Source: JAIQFF01 sp963788505 (GTDB taxonomy: Bacteria; Acidobacteriota; Terriglobia; Terriglobales; Acidobacteriaceae). From it: a stretch of 64,000 nucleotides of DNA. A program made the position numbers and the translations under genes. The stretch spans positions 248,001 to 312,000 of the forward strand of contig CAWBGY010000009.1 in assembly GCA_963788505.1 (NCBI GenBank), given 5' to 3'. The notes under the pieces are model-generated. The model saw only the letters and a program-made list of their open reading frames with translations, was not told the origin of the DNA and made no database searches. Positions 1-8,415 of the stretch are shown here, one piece after another; the stretch's first letter is position 1, and each line of letters begins with the position of its first letter.

Positions 1-489
1 ATTACCGCTGCCAAAGGGCTGGGCAACGGCGTGCCCATTGGACTCACCGTGGCCAAGCCCGAAATTGCGGATTCTTTTCAGGGCATGACCATTTCAACCT
101 TCGGCGGCAATCCCGTGACCAGCGTGACCGCCCGGGCGGTCATTGACATCATCGAGGAAGACGATTTGCGGACGAATGCCGCAGTGGTGGGCGAGTATTT
201 CCGCAAGAAGCTGGAAGAACTGCAGGCCAAACACGCGATCATCGGCGACGTGCGCGGCATGGGGCTGATGCAGGCTCTGGAACTGGTGGAAGATCGCGAG
301 ACCAAGAAGCCGGCGTCCGCGGGCACGAATGCCTTGATGGAAGAAGCGCGCAAGCGCGGCTTGCTGGTAGGCAAGGGCGGGTTCTACGGTAACGTCATTC
401 GCATGTCGCCGCCTTTGAATATTGCGAAGGCGGATGTGGATGAGGCGGCGCGGATTCTGGATGAGAGTTTTGCGGCGCTGAAAAAATAG
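1..489 (+). CDS. Class III (PLP) aminotransferase, C-terminal part
   Basis: The reading frame is open from the first base, so the N-terminus lies outside the window. The first residues contain AKGLGNGVPIG, the segment carrying the PLP-binding lysine of class III aminotransferases (fold type I). The rest is the small C-terminal domain ending in PPLNIAKADVDEAARILDES, also typical. The closest known types are alanine-glyoxylate aminotransferase 2 and 4-aminobutyrate or acetylornithine aminotransferases; the substrate cannot be told from this piece. The next gene is convergent, with a repeat-rich spacer between them. Confidence 0.85.
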   Translation: MTAAKGLGNGVPIGLTVAKPEIADSFQGMTISTFGGNPVTSVTARAVIDIIEEDDLRTNAAVVGEYFRKKLEELQAKHAIIGDVRGMGLMQALELVEDRETKKPASAGTNALMEEARKRGLLVGKGGFYGNVIRMSPPLNIAKADVDEAARILDESFAALKK

Positions 490-523
490 CTCTCGCGGAG
501 TTCCACCCAGCAGCCGGCCGCAC

Positions 524-586
524 TGTCATCCTGAGCGGAGCGACTCGATTCGCTTGCGAATCGATCGCGAAGTCGAAGGACCCCTA
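524..586. repeat. Dispersed hairpin repeat, copy 1
   Basis: Starts with TGTCATCCTGAGCG and ends with GTCGAAGGACCCCT. These ends recur at 16858-16919 and, inverted, at 16991-17052. Between them lies a perfect hairpin, CGATTCG/CGAATCG (546-563), whose sequence differs from copy to copy. It lies in the spacer after the aminotransferase gene. Repeats with these ends are common in acidobacterial genomes; their function is unknown. Confidence 0.7.
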
Positions 587-660
587 CCGGTTGCAATGGC
601 GCTGCCGCGGTTCGTTTCCGCGGTTCGTTTCTTTGAGATCGTTGCGGTCGTCAAAAATCT

Positions 661-700
661 GGCCGAGCTTCGCTCGGCCGGGCAGGTGGGACACCTGCCC
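661..700. repeat. Two adjacent palindromes between convergent genes
   Basis: Two perfect inverted repeats lie back to back: GGCCGAG/CTCGGCC (661-679) and GGGCAGGTG/CACCTGCCC (680-700). They sit between the convergent aminotransferase and PBP genes, about 20 bases beyond the PBP stop codon. They could act as a bidirectional transcription barrier, but no U-tract follows, so a classical terminator is not clear. Confidence 0.55.
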
Positions 701-719
701 CTACGTGGGCGGGGGTGGC

Positions 720-2951
720 TTAGTGCGCTTCATCTCCCGCCGGTGCCGTGTCCGGCGTGTCCACCTTTTGTGCCGACGCGTTCGGCATAGCGTCTGGGGG
801 CGGTTGGAACTCTCCCGGGTCTTTTCCTGCTAATGCGGCCTTCATGAAGTCCATCCAGATGGGTAATGCGGCTCGGGCTCCAGTTTCCCGTGCTCCCAGA
901 AATTTATCCTCGTCGTAGCCGACCCAGACGCCACAAGTAATGGAAGGTGAGAAGCCGACGAACCAGGCGTCGGTAAAGTTGTTGGTGGTGCCGGTTTTCC
1001 CCGCCAGCGGATATTTCAAACTCGCTGCGGCAATTCCAGTGCCGTGCAACACGACCTCCCGCAGCATGGCAGTCATGATCCGCGCGGTGCGCGCGCTGAC
1101 TACGTCCTTCACGTCGGGGAAATCTTCTTCCAGGGTGCGGCCTTCGTAGTCCGTTACCTTGGTGATGTAGCGGGGCGTGATGCGCACGCCGTCACTGGGG
1201 AAGACGCTGTAGGCGGATGTCTGCTCCAGGGGAGTGATTTCAACTGCGCCCAGGGCGACCGGCAGGTAGGGCGGAATGTTAGAGGTGATGCCAAAGCGAT
1301 GCGCGTAGTCGATGACCGTGTTGATGCCGAGGTTGTCGGCCAGCTTCAGGGCCGGAATGTTGCGAGACTGGGCCAGTGCGCGGCGAAGCGTAATCATGCC
1401 TTCAAACTTCTCGTCGTAATTGTGCGGCTCGTACGGAGGGCCGGAAGGCATCGGAAACGAGATAGGCGCGTCAAGGATGGTGTCATCCGGCGTGGCGCCG
1501 CGGTCGATGGCCGCGGTATAGACATAGGGCTTGAAGGACGACCCTACCTGGCGCAGCGCCTGGGTGGCGCGATTGAATTTTGACAGATTGAAATCGCGTC
1601 CGCCGACCATGGCCTTGATCTCGCCGGTGGCGTTGTCGATGGCAACCAGCGCGCCCTGCACCCCTGAGTCTTCTTCCAGGCTGACTCGCGCTTTTCCCTC
1701 AGGGCTCAGCCAGAGGATTTTCACGTAGGCGATGTCGCCGGGTTTCAGGATGGACGGGAGCTTGCGGCGGGTCCAGGCGGCATCGGCGGGCGTGAGTGTC
1801 GCCGAGTAGCGGCCAAATCGGATGCTCGCGGAAGCCGGGCCCACGGCCACCACCAGGGCATGGACATAATCGTCAATCTCGGGTTCGCTGTCCCAGTCGG
1901 GATGCTGGTAGTTCGCCAGGGTCGCGTCTCCGTTCAAAATATTCTGGAGATGGCCCCTCCAGCCATGGCGCCGTTCATAAGCGGCCAGGCCGTCGAATAG
2001 AGCGCGGTTGGCGGCGCGCTGCAGATCCATGTCGAGCGAGGTGTAAACTCGCAGCCCGCCTTCGTGGACCTGGTCACTCCCGTACTTAGCTTCCAGATAG
2101 CGGCGGATTTCCTCGACAAAGTAGGGCGCCAGGGAATCAGGATCGTGGGCCAGTTCGAGGCGGATGGGCTGATCGCGGGCCACGGTCGCCTGTTGCGCCG
2201 TGATCTCTCCGTCCTCGAGCATGGAATTGATGACCAGGTTGCGGCGCTTCAGCGCATGGTCGGGATGAGTGATGGGCGAATAGTAAGTCGGCGATTTAGG
2301 CAGGCCGGCGAGAAGCGCGGCTTCGTCGAGGGTCAGTTTTTTTGCCGGCTTGCTGAAGTAAAACTCGGATGCGGCCTCGAATCCGTAGACGCCGTGGCCG
2401 AGATAGATCTGGTTGGCGTACAGGGTAAAGATCTGCGGTTTGGTGAAACGCCGCTCGATCTGGACGGCCAGAAGCGCTTCCTGAATCTTCCGATGAAAAG
2501 AGCGGTCGGGCGAGAGAAAAAGATTGCGCGCCAGCTGCATGGTCAAGGTGGAAGCGCCTTGCACTCTGCCGCCGGATCGGATATCGCGGTAGGCGGCGCC
2601 GGCGATTCGCCAGACGTTGATCCCCCAGTGCCGGTAAAAATCCTTGTCTTCGATGGAAATCAGCGCCTGGCGCAAGACCTGCGGATAGTCGTCATAGGTG
2701 GCCACCACGCGGCGTTGCAGCGCGAAGGACCCGATGGTGTGCCCCTGGTCGCCGTAGAGTTCGGTGATGGAACTGGGGCGATAGTGCTCAAGTTGATCGA
2801 CTTGAGGCAGGTCGGTGGAGTAGACGAGGAGGAGACCGGCGGTCGCGCCCCCCAGGGCGGAGACCAGCACCAGCAGGCCGATCACAAGGCGGCCCACCAT
2901 TCTGCTTTCGGCAGTCGCGGACGCCGGGGAATCTTGCACCTGAAATTTCAC
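720..2951 (-). CDS. Class A penicillin-binding protein (PBP1A-type)
   Basis: Bifunctional peptidoglycan synthase of 743 residues, anchored by one N-terminal membrane helix (about residues 20-45) with the rest in the periplasm. The glycosyltransferase (GT51) domain shows EDKDFYRHWG (from residue 101) and QGASTLTMQLARN, with the catalytic Glu in the first motif. The transpeptidase domain shows SSFK (SxxK, nucleophile Ser), SRN (SxN) and KTGTT (near residue 651). All catalytic motifs are intact and the length is normal. The C-terminal 40 residues are Pro/Ala-rich and probably disordered. It is transcribed alone, convergent with the aminotransferase. Confidence 0.95.
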   Translation of the reverse strand: MKFQVQDSPASATAESRMVGRLVIGLLVLVSALGGATAGLLLVYSTDLPQVDQLEHYRPSSITELYGDQGHTIGSFALQRRVVATYDDYPQVLRQALISIEDKDFYRHWGINVWRIAGAAYRDIRSGGRVQGASTLTMQLARNLFLSPDRSFHRKIQEALLAVQIERRFTKPQIFTLYANQIYLGHGVYGFEAASEFYFSKPAKKLTLDEAALLAGLPKSPTYYSPITHPDHALKRRNLVINSMLEDGEITAQQATVARDQPIRLELAHDPDSLAPYFVEEIRRYLEAKYGSDQVHEGGLRVYTSLDMDLQRAANRALFDGLAAYERRHGWRGHLQNILNGDATLANYQHPDWDSEPEIDDYVHALVVAVGPASASIRFGRYSATLTPADAAWTRRKLPSILKPGDIAYVKILWLSPEGKARVSLEEDSGVQGALVAIDNATGEIKAMVGGRDFNLSKFNRATQALRQVGSSFKPYVYTAAIDRGATPDDTILDAPISFPMPSGPPYEPHNYDEKFEGMITLRRALAQSRNIPALKLADNLGINTVIDYAHRFGITSNIPPYLPVALGAVEITPLEQTSAYSVFPSDGVRITPRYITKVTDYEGRTLEEDFPDVKDVVSARTARIMTAMLREVVLHGTGIAAASLKYPLAGKTGTTNNFTDAWFVGFSPSITCGVWVGYDEDKFLGARETGARAALPIWMDFMKAALAGKDPGEFQPPPDAMPNASAQKVDTPDTAPAGDEAH

Positions 2952-2995
2952 AGAGACTGAATTCAGGATATCAGGAGGGGAGTCGCCGGTCTCGT

Positions 2996-3042
2996 AGCCG
3001 CTGGTCGTTAGCCGTTGGTCGTTAGCCGTTGGTCATCAGTCA
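2996..3042. repeat. Short tandem-word repeat upstream of the PBP gene
   Basis: GTTAGCCGTTGGTC-like words are repeated about three times in a row just upstream of the PBP start. Similar word-built repeats occur at 4694-4735, 6888-6938, 8336-8375, 9068-9135 and 24764-24800, always between genes. No function is evident. Confidence 0.5.
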
Positions 3043-3131
3043 ATACCAGGAAGCATCATCCATGTGCGCATGTGGTACAGACGCTGATGACGCCCATCGT
3101 GAGTCGGACTGTTCCGAGGCGGCCGATAGCT

Positions 3132-4190
3132 TTACCGTACGGATGACGGGCGAACCTCTTCCGGGGAACCGGAACTGAGCGAAGATGCGGCTCTTGCGTA
3201 ATATCCTTTTCGGGCGCGAATCTCCATCTTTTCTCCTGTCTTTTGCGCTTCGATTTTGATGGTTCGATAGCGGCCGTCAGGCGTGAAATCCGCGGGCTTG
3301 TAGGAAACCGCGTACCGGCTGCGCAGCTCCTGGCCTATTTTTTCGAAAGCTTTCGTCACATCCTTGGGGCTGCGCGGAGTAAGCAGCCGACCCCCGGTTT
3401 GCTCCGCCAACCGGCGCAGATTTGAATTACCGCTTTGCGCGTCAAAATCTGTCTCAGGAGAAGACGTCCGATAGTTCGTGCTGATGGTATAGATAGTGAC
3501 TTCGGCTTCCTGCGCAGCATCGATGGCGCGTTCCAAACTCACGACACCGGCATTGTTAAGGCCGTCCGAGAGGACTACCAGCACCGGCGCCACCATATCC
3601 TGTTCCGGCCGGTGCAGAAGCTTCTGGCAAGCGGCACGAACTGCGTCGTAGAGGGCCGTTCCCCCTCCAATCGTCAATCGCTCCACGCCTTTGGCGAGCA
3701 GATCGGGATCGCCAACGAAATCCTGTGTCACATGAGGGTGATTCTCGAATCCCATCACGAAGCCGAGGTCGCCATTTCGATCCATCACCTCCTGAAAGAA
3801 CAGGCTCGCGGCAGCCTGCTCAAAGCGGAATCGCGAGGTCACGGAATTACTGGTATCGATGACTACTCCGACGCGCAATGGGAGCGCCTGCTCGGTTCGA
3901 AAGCGCAAAATGGCACTGGGGGGCTTGTTGTCGTCGCGGACCGAGATGTCAGCCTGGGACAGGTTGCCAACAGGTCTGCTTTTGCGTGCTGCTACAAAAA
4001 GCACGTTGACTTCGGTCACCTGTTTGGTCAACAACCACTCACCCGTGGAGATAGGCTCTTCCACATCGGCGGTTACGGCGCATCCGGGACAGTCCTGTGT
4101 GAAGGCTGTTTCGCAGATCGCCCCAAAAGTGGCAAAGGCGGCAAACAGTAGCCACAAACCAAAGGTACAGACGGAACGTTGCGTCGCCAT
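3132..4190 (-). CDS. Secreted VWFA-domain protein (acidobacterial VWFA-related family)
   Basis: The ATG at 4190 is preceded by GGGGGTGG and followed by a signal peptide (MATQRSVCTFGLWLLFAAFA), so it is preferred over the upstream in-frame start at 4256. After an N-terminal beta-rich segment (NVLFVAARKS...ADISVRDDNK) comes a von Willebrand A domain with the MIDAS motif DTSNS and the later GGGTALYDA and LSDG elements. This order matches the acidobacterial VWFA-related family (TIGR03436 type). The function is unknown; VWA domains bind protein partners through a metal ion. A stand-alone gene. Confidence 0.85.
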   Translation of the reverse strand: MATQRSVCTFGLWLLFAAFATFGAICETAFTQDCPGCAVTADVEEPISTGEWLLTKQVTEVNVLFVAARKSRPVGNLSQADISVRDDNKPPSAILRFRTEQALPLRVGVVIDTSNSVTSRFRFEQAAASLFFQEVMDRNGDLGFVMGFENHPHVTQDFVGDPDLLAKGVERLTIGGGTALYDAVRAACQKLLHRPEQDMVAPVLVVLSDGLNNAGVVSLERAIDAAQEAEVTIYTISTNYRTSSPETDFDAQSGNSNLRRLAEQTGGRLLTPRSPKDVTKAFEKIGQELRSRYAVSYKPADFTPDGRYRTIKIEAQKTGEKMEIRARKGYYARAASSLSSGSPEEVRPSSVR

Positions 4191-4650
4191 GGTCCACCCC
4201 CAAGCGCGAAAGCCGAGCAACATCAGAGCCGGGAGCCCCGTCAAGCTGTAGCCCAACTACCCTTACGGTCCTTGATGACTGCAGGTGGTGGGCCAAAAAC
4301 TCCATAGATTTGCGAAGGTGGAGTTGTTCCTCCCAACTCTGTGATTCGCAGTACCTTGTGTCGAGCGCTTGACCTGGAGGCACAGCGTGAGCGCGGAAGG
4401 TCGGGCGGTTCACGCTAACCCAACGGTTAAGCCAACCATCTGTTCGGTTAATCGATAGCGTCCTCCCAGAATCAGCGAGCCACTGGCCCGGAACCGCCGT
4501 CAGCCGCCAGGCTGGTTGCCGAATGCTACGCTTGAGGTGCGGAGACTGCAAGCTAGCCTCTGGCGAACTTCTGTTGTCACCAGAAGGCTGGCTGTGTCTA
4601 CTTAGGCAAAATGCGCTGGAGTGAATTTCACATGGGAATCTGACGGTCTG
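4191..4650. other. Gene-free spacer upstream of the VWFA gene
   Basis: About 460 bases with no convincing coding region on either strand. The open frame extending the VWFA gene upstream has no ribosome-binding site or recognisable protein. It probably holds the VWFA promoter; no clear -35/-10 pair was identified. Confidence 0.4.
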
Positions 4651-4654
4651 GGCG

Positions 4655-4688
4655 TCCTAAAACAAGACCGCGCGCCCAAGGGCGCGCG
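4655..4688 (-). terminator. Candidate rho-independent terminator of the S41 gene
   Basis: A perfect 9-bp GC hairpin, CGCGCGCCC-AA-GGGCGCGCG (4669-4688), lies about 80 bases beyond the S41 stop codon. In the minus direction it is followed by GTCTTGTTTTAGG, a modest T-rich tract. Position and shape fit an intrinsic terminator for the gene that ends at 4766. Confidence 0.6.
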
Positions 4689-4693
4689 ATCAA

Positions 4694-4735
4694 GACCAAC
4701 GAACAATGACCAACGAACAATGACCAACGAACAAT
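4694..4735. repeat. Three perfect 14-bp tandem repeats
   Basis: GACCAACGAACAAT occurs three times without mismatch (4694-4707, 4708-4721, 4722-4735), followed by a degenerate GACCAATGACGG. It lies between the S41 stop codon and the hairpin at 4669-4688. There are no spacers, so it is not CRISPR. A variable-number tandem repeat is the simplest reading. Confidence 0.85.
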
Positions 4736-4765
4736 GACCAATGACGGACGACGAGCGACCAACGA

Positions 4766-5980
4766 CTAACTGGTCTTGCTCTTCAGCACCTGAATCGCCT
4801 TGTGCAGCTGTTCGTCCTCTTGCGGAGGTTTCGTTTTGTCTTCCTCTGCCGGGGTGGCGTTGTCGTCATCGTCCGGAAGTGCGGCGTCATCGTCACTATC
4901 CGCGATCACAATGTTGGGGGTGACGGCGCTGTCCTGGATCGCCTTGCCGCTGGGCGAGTAGTACTTGGCGACCGAGAGGATCAGGGCGGAGCCATCGGGG
5001 AGTGGAATCGTCTTCTGGATCGATCCATCGCCGAAAGTCTTATCGCCCACAACATCTCCACGGGCATTTTCGAGCACCGCGGCGGCCAAGACTTCGGCCG
5101 GTCCGGCCGTGCCCTTGTTCACCAGGACGACCAGGGGCAGGTTGGTGATGGCCTTCGAAGCGTCCGCGTTGAAAGCCTCACGAGGGTACTTCTGGCCTTG
5201 AAGATAAGTGATGGTGCCGTGGTTGAGGAACAAATTGGCAGCGGCGATGCCTTCCGATTCGTCGCCCTCGGCGCAATTGCGCAAGTCGAGAATCAGCTTT
5301 TTAGCTCCGGATTTCTCCAGGGCGCGGACCTTGGCCGCGATCTCCTGTGCCTTGCCCTTGTTGAAGGCATCCACCTGAATGTAACCGATACCGTCGTCCA
5401 CCATTTTGTCAGTTACCGGCGGCACGGTCACGATATCGCGGGTGATGACCATCTTCTGCGGTTCGGCGCGACGGGCTCGAACCACCGATACGTTCAGGTT
5501 CGAACCGGGCTGGCCCTGTAGCAGATTGTGAATTTCGGCGAGTGACATCTCGCGGGTGCTCTTGCCTTCAATAGCTTCGAAGATATCGCCGTCCTGGATG
5601 CCGGCCTTGTCCGCCGGACCGCCAGGAATGACCGAGATGACCGCGGCATAGCCAAAGCGCTTGGACACCGCAGCCCCGATTTCGCCTTTGGCCTCGGTCT
5701 GATTGGACTTGTACTCCTTGAACTCAGTCGCCGTCAGATAGCTGGAATTCGGGTCCAGCGACTCGAGCAGCCCGTGCAGCGCGCCATCGGTCACGAGGGG
5801 GATGTTGGGCTCTTCCACGTACTCGCTGCGGACGCGCGAAAGGACCTCGCTGTAAACCTCCAGCTGGCGGTAAGAGCCATCGTTGTTGGAGGCGCGAACG
5901 CCGTCCAATCCGCCCACGTAGATGAACAGCAGAACAGCGGCGGAGGAAACTACAATTGCGGCCTTAGTCTTCATGGACAT
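4766..5980 (-). CDS. S41 (C-terminal processing) peptidase homolog, apparently without the catalytic dyad
   Basis: 404 residues with the full CtpA-type layout: N-terminal membrane anchor or signal (residues 6-24), helical cap, PDZ domain (about 95-170, with GGPADKAGIQDGD) and S41 core (LILDLRN...). In active family members the nucleophile lies in a T-A-S-A-S-E type motif and the general-base lysine in TFGKG, 25 residues later. Here the first reads GTAGPAE with Gly293 at the Ser position, and the second TFGDG with Asp318 at the Lys position, at the same 25-residue spacing; Gln322 remains. The codons (GGA, GAT) are clear in the DNA. It is probably a non-proteolytic binding protein or a variant enzyme. 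The C-terminal tail is acidic (DSDDDAALPDDDD). Confidence 0.85.
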   Translation of the reverse strand: MSMKTKAAIVVSSAAVLLFIYVGGLDGVRASNNDGSYRQLEVYSEVLSRVRSEYVEEPNIPLVTDGALHGLLESLDPNSSYLTATEFKEYKSNQTEAKGEIGAAVSKRFGYAAVISVIPGGPADKAGIQDGDIFEAIEGKSTREMSLAEIHNLLQGQPGSNLNVSVVRARRAEPQKMVITRDIVTVPPVTDKMVDDGIGYIQVDAFNKGKAQEIAAKVRALEKSGAKKLILDLRNCAEGDESEGIAAANLFLNHGTITYLQGQKYPREAFNADASKAITNLPLVVLVNKGTAGPAEVLAAAVLENARGDVVGDKTFGDGSIQKTIPLPDGSALILSVAKYYSPSGKAIQDSAVTPNIVIADSDDDAALPDDDDNATPAEEDKTKPPQEDEQLHKAIQVLKSKTS

Positions 5981-6212
5981 CGGATTTATTCTTCTTTGGA
6001 AGAGAAATTACCACTACGAGAATATTATATCTGCTTTGATGCGGTTTTCCTGTTCTTTGCTTCGAGGAAAGGCGACCCTTCAGTAACTGGCCGGGCCTGG
6101 GCTGGCCCTCTCGCGTCGTTCCTCGCAGCGGACGTTCAGACAAAAGGACTTACCTCGTACCGTGAACACAGCTGTTTGGTGTATATTTCTCCCGCCTCGA
6201 AAGGTGGAGACT

Positions 6213-6887
6213 ATGCGATTTCGGCTGGCATTGATGGTTGTGGTTACGGCCTCGCTCCTGGCGGGGATTCTACCGCCCGCAGAGGCCCAGTCGGGAGAAT
6301 GGAAGCAGCTGTTCGACGGGGTGGATCTCGTAGGGTGGAAGCATGTTGGCCCTGGGGGAATGACCGTCGAAGATGGGTTGATCCGCACCCACGGCGGCAT
6401 GGGGTTGCTCTATTGGACCGGTGGGACGCTGGGGGACTGCGTGATCCGCGTGGTCTTCAAGATGCGCGACCACAACGATAACTCCGGAGTTTACATTCGC
6501 ATTCCCATCGAACCGCGAGAAGCCTGGATGCCGGTGCACTACGGATATGAAGTGCAGATCGATAACGAACCGGAAAAATCCAAGGAAGACGAGTATCACG
6601 TGACCGGCACGCTCTATTCGCTGACTAAACCGCTGGCCCGTCCCGGCAAACCCGGGCCCGAGTGGAATACCATGGAAATCACTTTGGACGGTCCGCACAC
6701 GACGGTCGTGGTCAACGGGGTGAAGGTGACAGAGTTCACCGAAGGCGACCCGGTGCCAGCCAAGAAATTTGAGTTTGAGCCGGAACGCGGGCCCCGGCCG
6801 CAGGAGGGTTACATCGGCCTGCAGAACCACAGCGACAATGACGTCGTATTCTTCAAGGAAGTTGCCGTGAAGATGCTGAAGAAGTGA
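6213..6887 (+). CDS. Secreted DUF1080 / 3-keto-disaccharide hydrolase family protein
   Basis: The ATG at 6213, with AAGGTGGAG just upstream, begins a signal peptide (MRFRLALMVVVTASLLAG) and is preferred over the in-frame GTG at 6162. The mature protein is a concanavalin-like jellyroll of the DUF1080 family: WKQLFDG near the start, GGMGLLYW, DNSGVYIRI and a C-terminal GYIGLQNHSD strand. Some family members hydrolyse 3-keto-glycosides after a Gfo/Idh/MocA dehydrogenase oxidises the sugar. The next gene downstream is such a protein, which supports a shared glycoside pathway in the periplasm. Confidence 0.85.
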   Translation: MRFRLALMVVVTASLLAGILPPAEAQSGEWKQLFDGVDLVGWKHVGPGGMTVEDGLIRTHGGMGLLYWTGGTLGDCVIRVVFKMRDHNDNSGVYIRIPIEPREAWMPVHYGYEVQIDNEPEKSKEDEYHVTGTLYSLTKPLARPGKPGPEWNTMEITLDGPHTTVVVNGVKVTEFTEGDPVPAKKFEFEPERGPRPQEGYIGLQNHSDNDVVFFKEVAVKMLKK

Positions 6888-6938
6888 GCTCTTAGCCTTT
6901 AGCCGTTAGCTTTTGGCTAAAAGCCAATGGCTAAGAGC
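6888..6938. repeat. Nested hairpin after the DUF1080 gene
   Basis: Starts immediately after the stop codon. GCTCTTAGCC (6888-6897) is perfectly complementary to GGCTAAGAGC (6929-6938), with an inner GCTTTT/AAAAGC hairpin (6909-6924). It may partly terminate transcription before the Gfo/Idh/MocA gene. It is built of the same TTAGCC words as other intergenic repeats here. Confidence 0.6.
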
Positions 6939-6979
6939 TAAAGGTTTTCAAAAATCTCGCAATCATCGGTGGAGGCTTG

Positions 6980-8332
6980 ATGAACAGGAATCGCTTCTCG
7001 CGTCGTGAATTCCTTGGACTAAGCGCAGCCGCGGCAGGTGCGTCGTTGGGGTTGAAGACCATCCTGCTGGATCCGGACCCGCTCTGGGCCTTGCCCCAAG
7101 CCGTGGCGCCCAGTGACCGGGTGCGGTTTGGCATGATCGGCATTGGCATGCAGGGGTCGGGACTTCTTACCAACTCGATCGAGCTGCCTGGAGTGGAGTG
7201 CGTAGCTGCTTGCGATCTTTACGACGGCCGCCACACTCTGGCCAAAGAGATTGTGCGTCCTGATCTGCCCACCACGCGGCGCTATCACGAACTGCTGGAG
7301 AACAAGGAGATTGATTGCATTGTGGCCGCCGTCCCCGATCATTGGCACAAGCAGGTGGTGGTGGATGCGGTCAGCGCCGGTAAAGACATCTACATCGAAA
7401 AGCCCATGTCGCACACCGCCGAAGAAGGCGTGGAGATGGTGGCGGCAGCCAAAAAGACCGGGCGCATTGTTCAAGTGGGCTCGCAGCGGGTAAGTTCGGT
7501 GATCTGCGCCAAGGCCAAGGAACTTGTGGCGCAGGGTGTGCTCGGCGATCTGATGCTGGTCGAAGGTTCGCTCGGCCGCAACGATCCCACCGGGGCCTGG
7601 GAATATCCGCCGCCGACCGATCTTTCGCCCCAGACACTGGACTGGGATACCTGGCAAGGAACAGTGCCCAAGCGGGAATTCAATCCCCTGATCTTCGCGC
7701 GCTGGCGCTGCTGGAAGGAATACGGAACTGGAGTGGCGGGCGATTTGCTGGTGCACCTGATCAGCGGAATGATGTACGTGCTGGGCATCAACGAGGCGCC
7801 CAGGCGGGCCATGGCCATGGGAGGGATCCTGCGCTGGAAGGACGGCCGGAACATGCCGGACGTGCACTGCACCCTGTTCCAGTACGGCGAAATCCCCGTT
7901 TACATGCGGCTTAGTCTGGGGACGGAAACCCCTGAAACGTATCGCTTCCAGGGCTCGAAAGGCATCCTGGAGTTGACCGAGTACAGCCTTACCTACACTC
8001 CGCAGTCGGGCGAGGATACGGCCCCCAGTTACTACGCTTCGGGCTTTCCCAAGGCGATGCGGGAAGAATATTTCAAGAAATGGCACCAGGAGCACGATGC
8101 CACGCCGGGCAAGGAACCGGCGCTGGAAGGCACCAACTACCGCAGCGTTTCCTGGGACGAGGAAAAACCTCACCTGTGGAATTACTTCCAGGCGGTGCGG
8201 ACGCGCAAACCGGTGGTGGAGGATGCTGTGTTTGGCCATCACGCGGCGCTGGCTTGCCACATGTCGAACCAATCGTACTTCCGCAAGAGCGGGGTGACCT
8301 GGGATGCGGAATCGAAAAGCATCAAGAGCTAG
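6980..8332 (+). CDS. TAT-exported Gfo/Idh/MocA family oxidoreductase
   Basis: The ATG at 6980 has GGAGG five bases upstream; an in-frame TTG at 6977 is less likely. The N-terminus is a twin-arginine signal (FSRREFLGLSAAAAG), so the protein is exported folded. It is followed by a Rossmann domain (MIGIGMQGSG dinucleotide motif) and the conserved EKPMSHT motif carrying the family lysine near residue 140. The C-terminal Gfo/Idh/MocA alpha/beta domain is complete. Likely role: NAD(P)-dependent oxidation or reduction of a sugar or glycoside, paired with the DUF1080 protein just upstream. The substrate is unknown. Confidence 0.9.
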   Translation: MNRNRFSRREFLGLSAAAAGASLGLKTILLDPDPLWALPQAVAPSDRVRFGMIGIGMQGSGLLTNSIELPGVECVAACDLYDGRHTLAKEIVRPDLPTTRRYHELLENKEIDCIVAAVPDHWHKQVVVDAVSAGKDIYIEKPMSHTAEEGVEMVAAAKKTGRIVQVGSQRVSSVICAKAKELVAQGVLGDLMLVEGSLGRNDPTGAWEYPPPTDLSPQTLDWDTWQGTVPKREFNPLIFARWRCWKEYGTGVAGDLLVHLISGMMYVLGINEAPRRAMAMGGILRWKDGRNMPDVHCTLFQYGEIPVYMRLSLGTETPETYRFQGSKGILELTEYSLTYTPQSGEDTAPSYYASGFPKAMREEYFKKWHQEHDATPGKEPALEGTNYRSVSWDEEKPHLWNYFQAVRTRKPVVEDAVFGHHAALACHMSNQSYFRKSGVTWDAESKSIKS

Positions 8333-8335
8333 GGC

Positions 8336-8415
8336 AGTCGTCGGTCGTCAGTCTTCAGTCGTCAGCATTCACCTTTTGCGCTTGCTGACGCCGGGCGTCT
8401 GACGGCGGGCGGACG
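8336..8415. repeat. GTCGTCAGTC-word repeats in a convergent spacer
   Basis: The spacer between the convergent Gfo/Idh/MocA and ThiE-like genes contains GTCGGTCGTCAGTCTTCAGTCGTCAG, the same words as at 9068-9135 and 24764-24800, then a GC-rich inverted stretch (GACGCCGGGCGTC). No gene is seen. Confidence 0.5.

Noticed and set aside
2064..2960. 298-residue plus-strand frame opposite the PBP gene
   Set aside because: Shadow of a clear PBP1A protein with intact motifs.
4039..4551. 170-residue minus-strand frame upstream of the VWFA gene
   Set aside because: It has no recognisable domain or ribosome-binding site and overlaps the VWFA gene in another frame.
4694..4735. CRISPR-like tandem units
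   Set aside because: The units directly abut without spacers and no cas genes are present.
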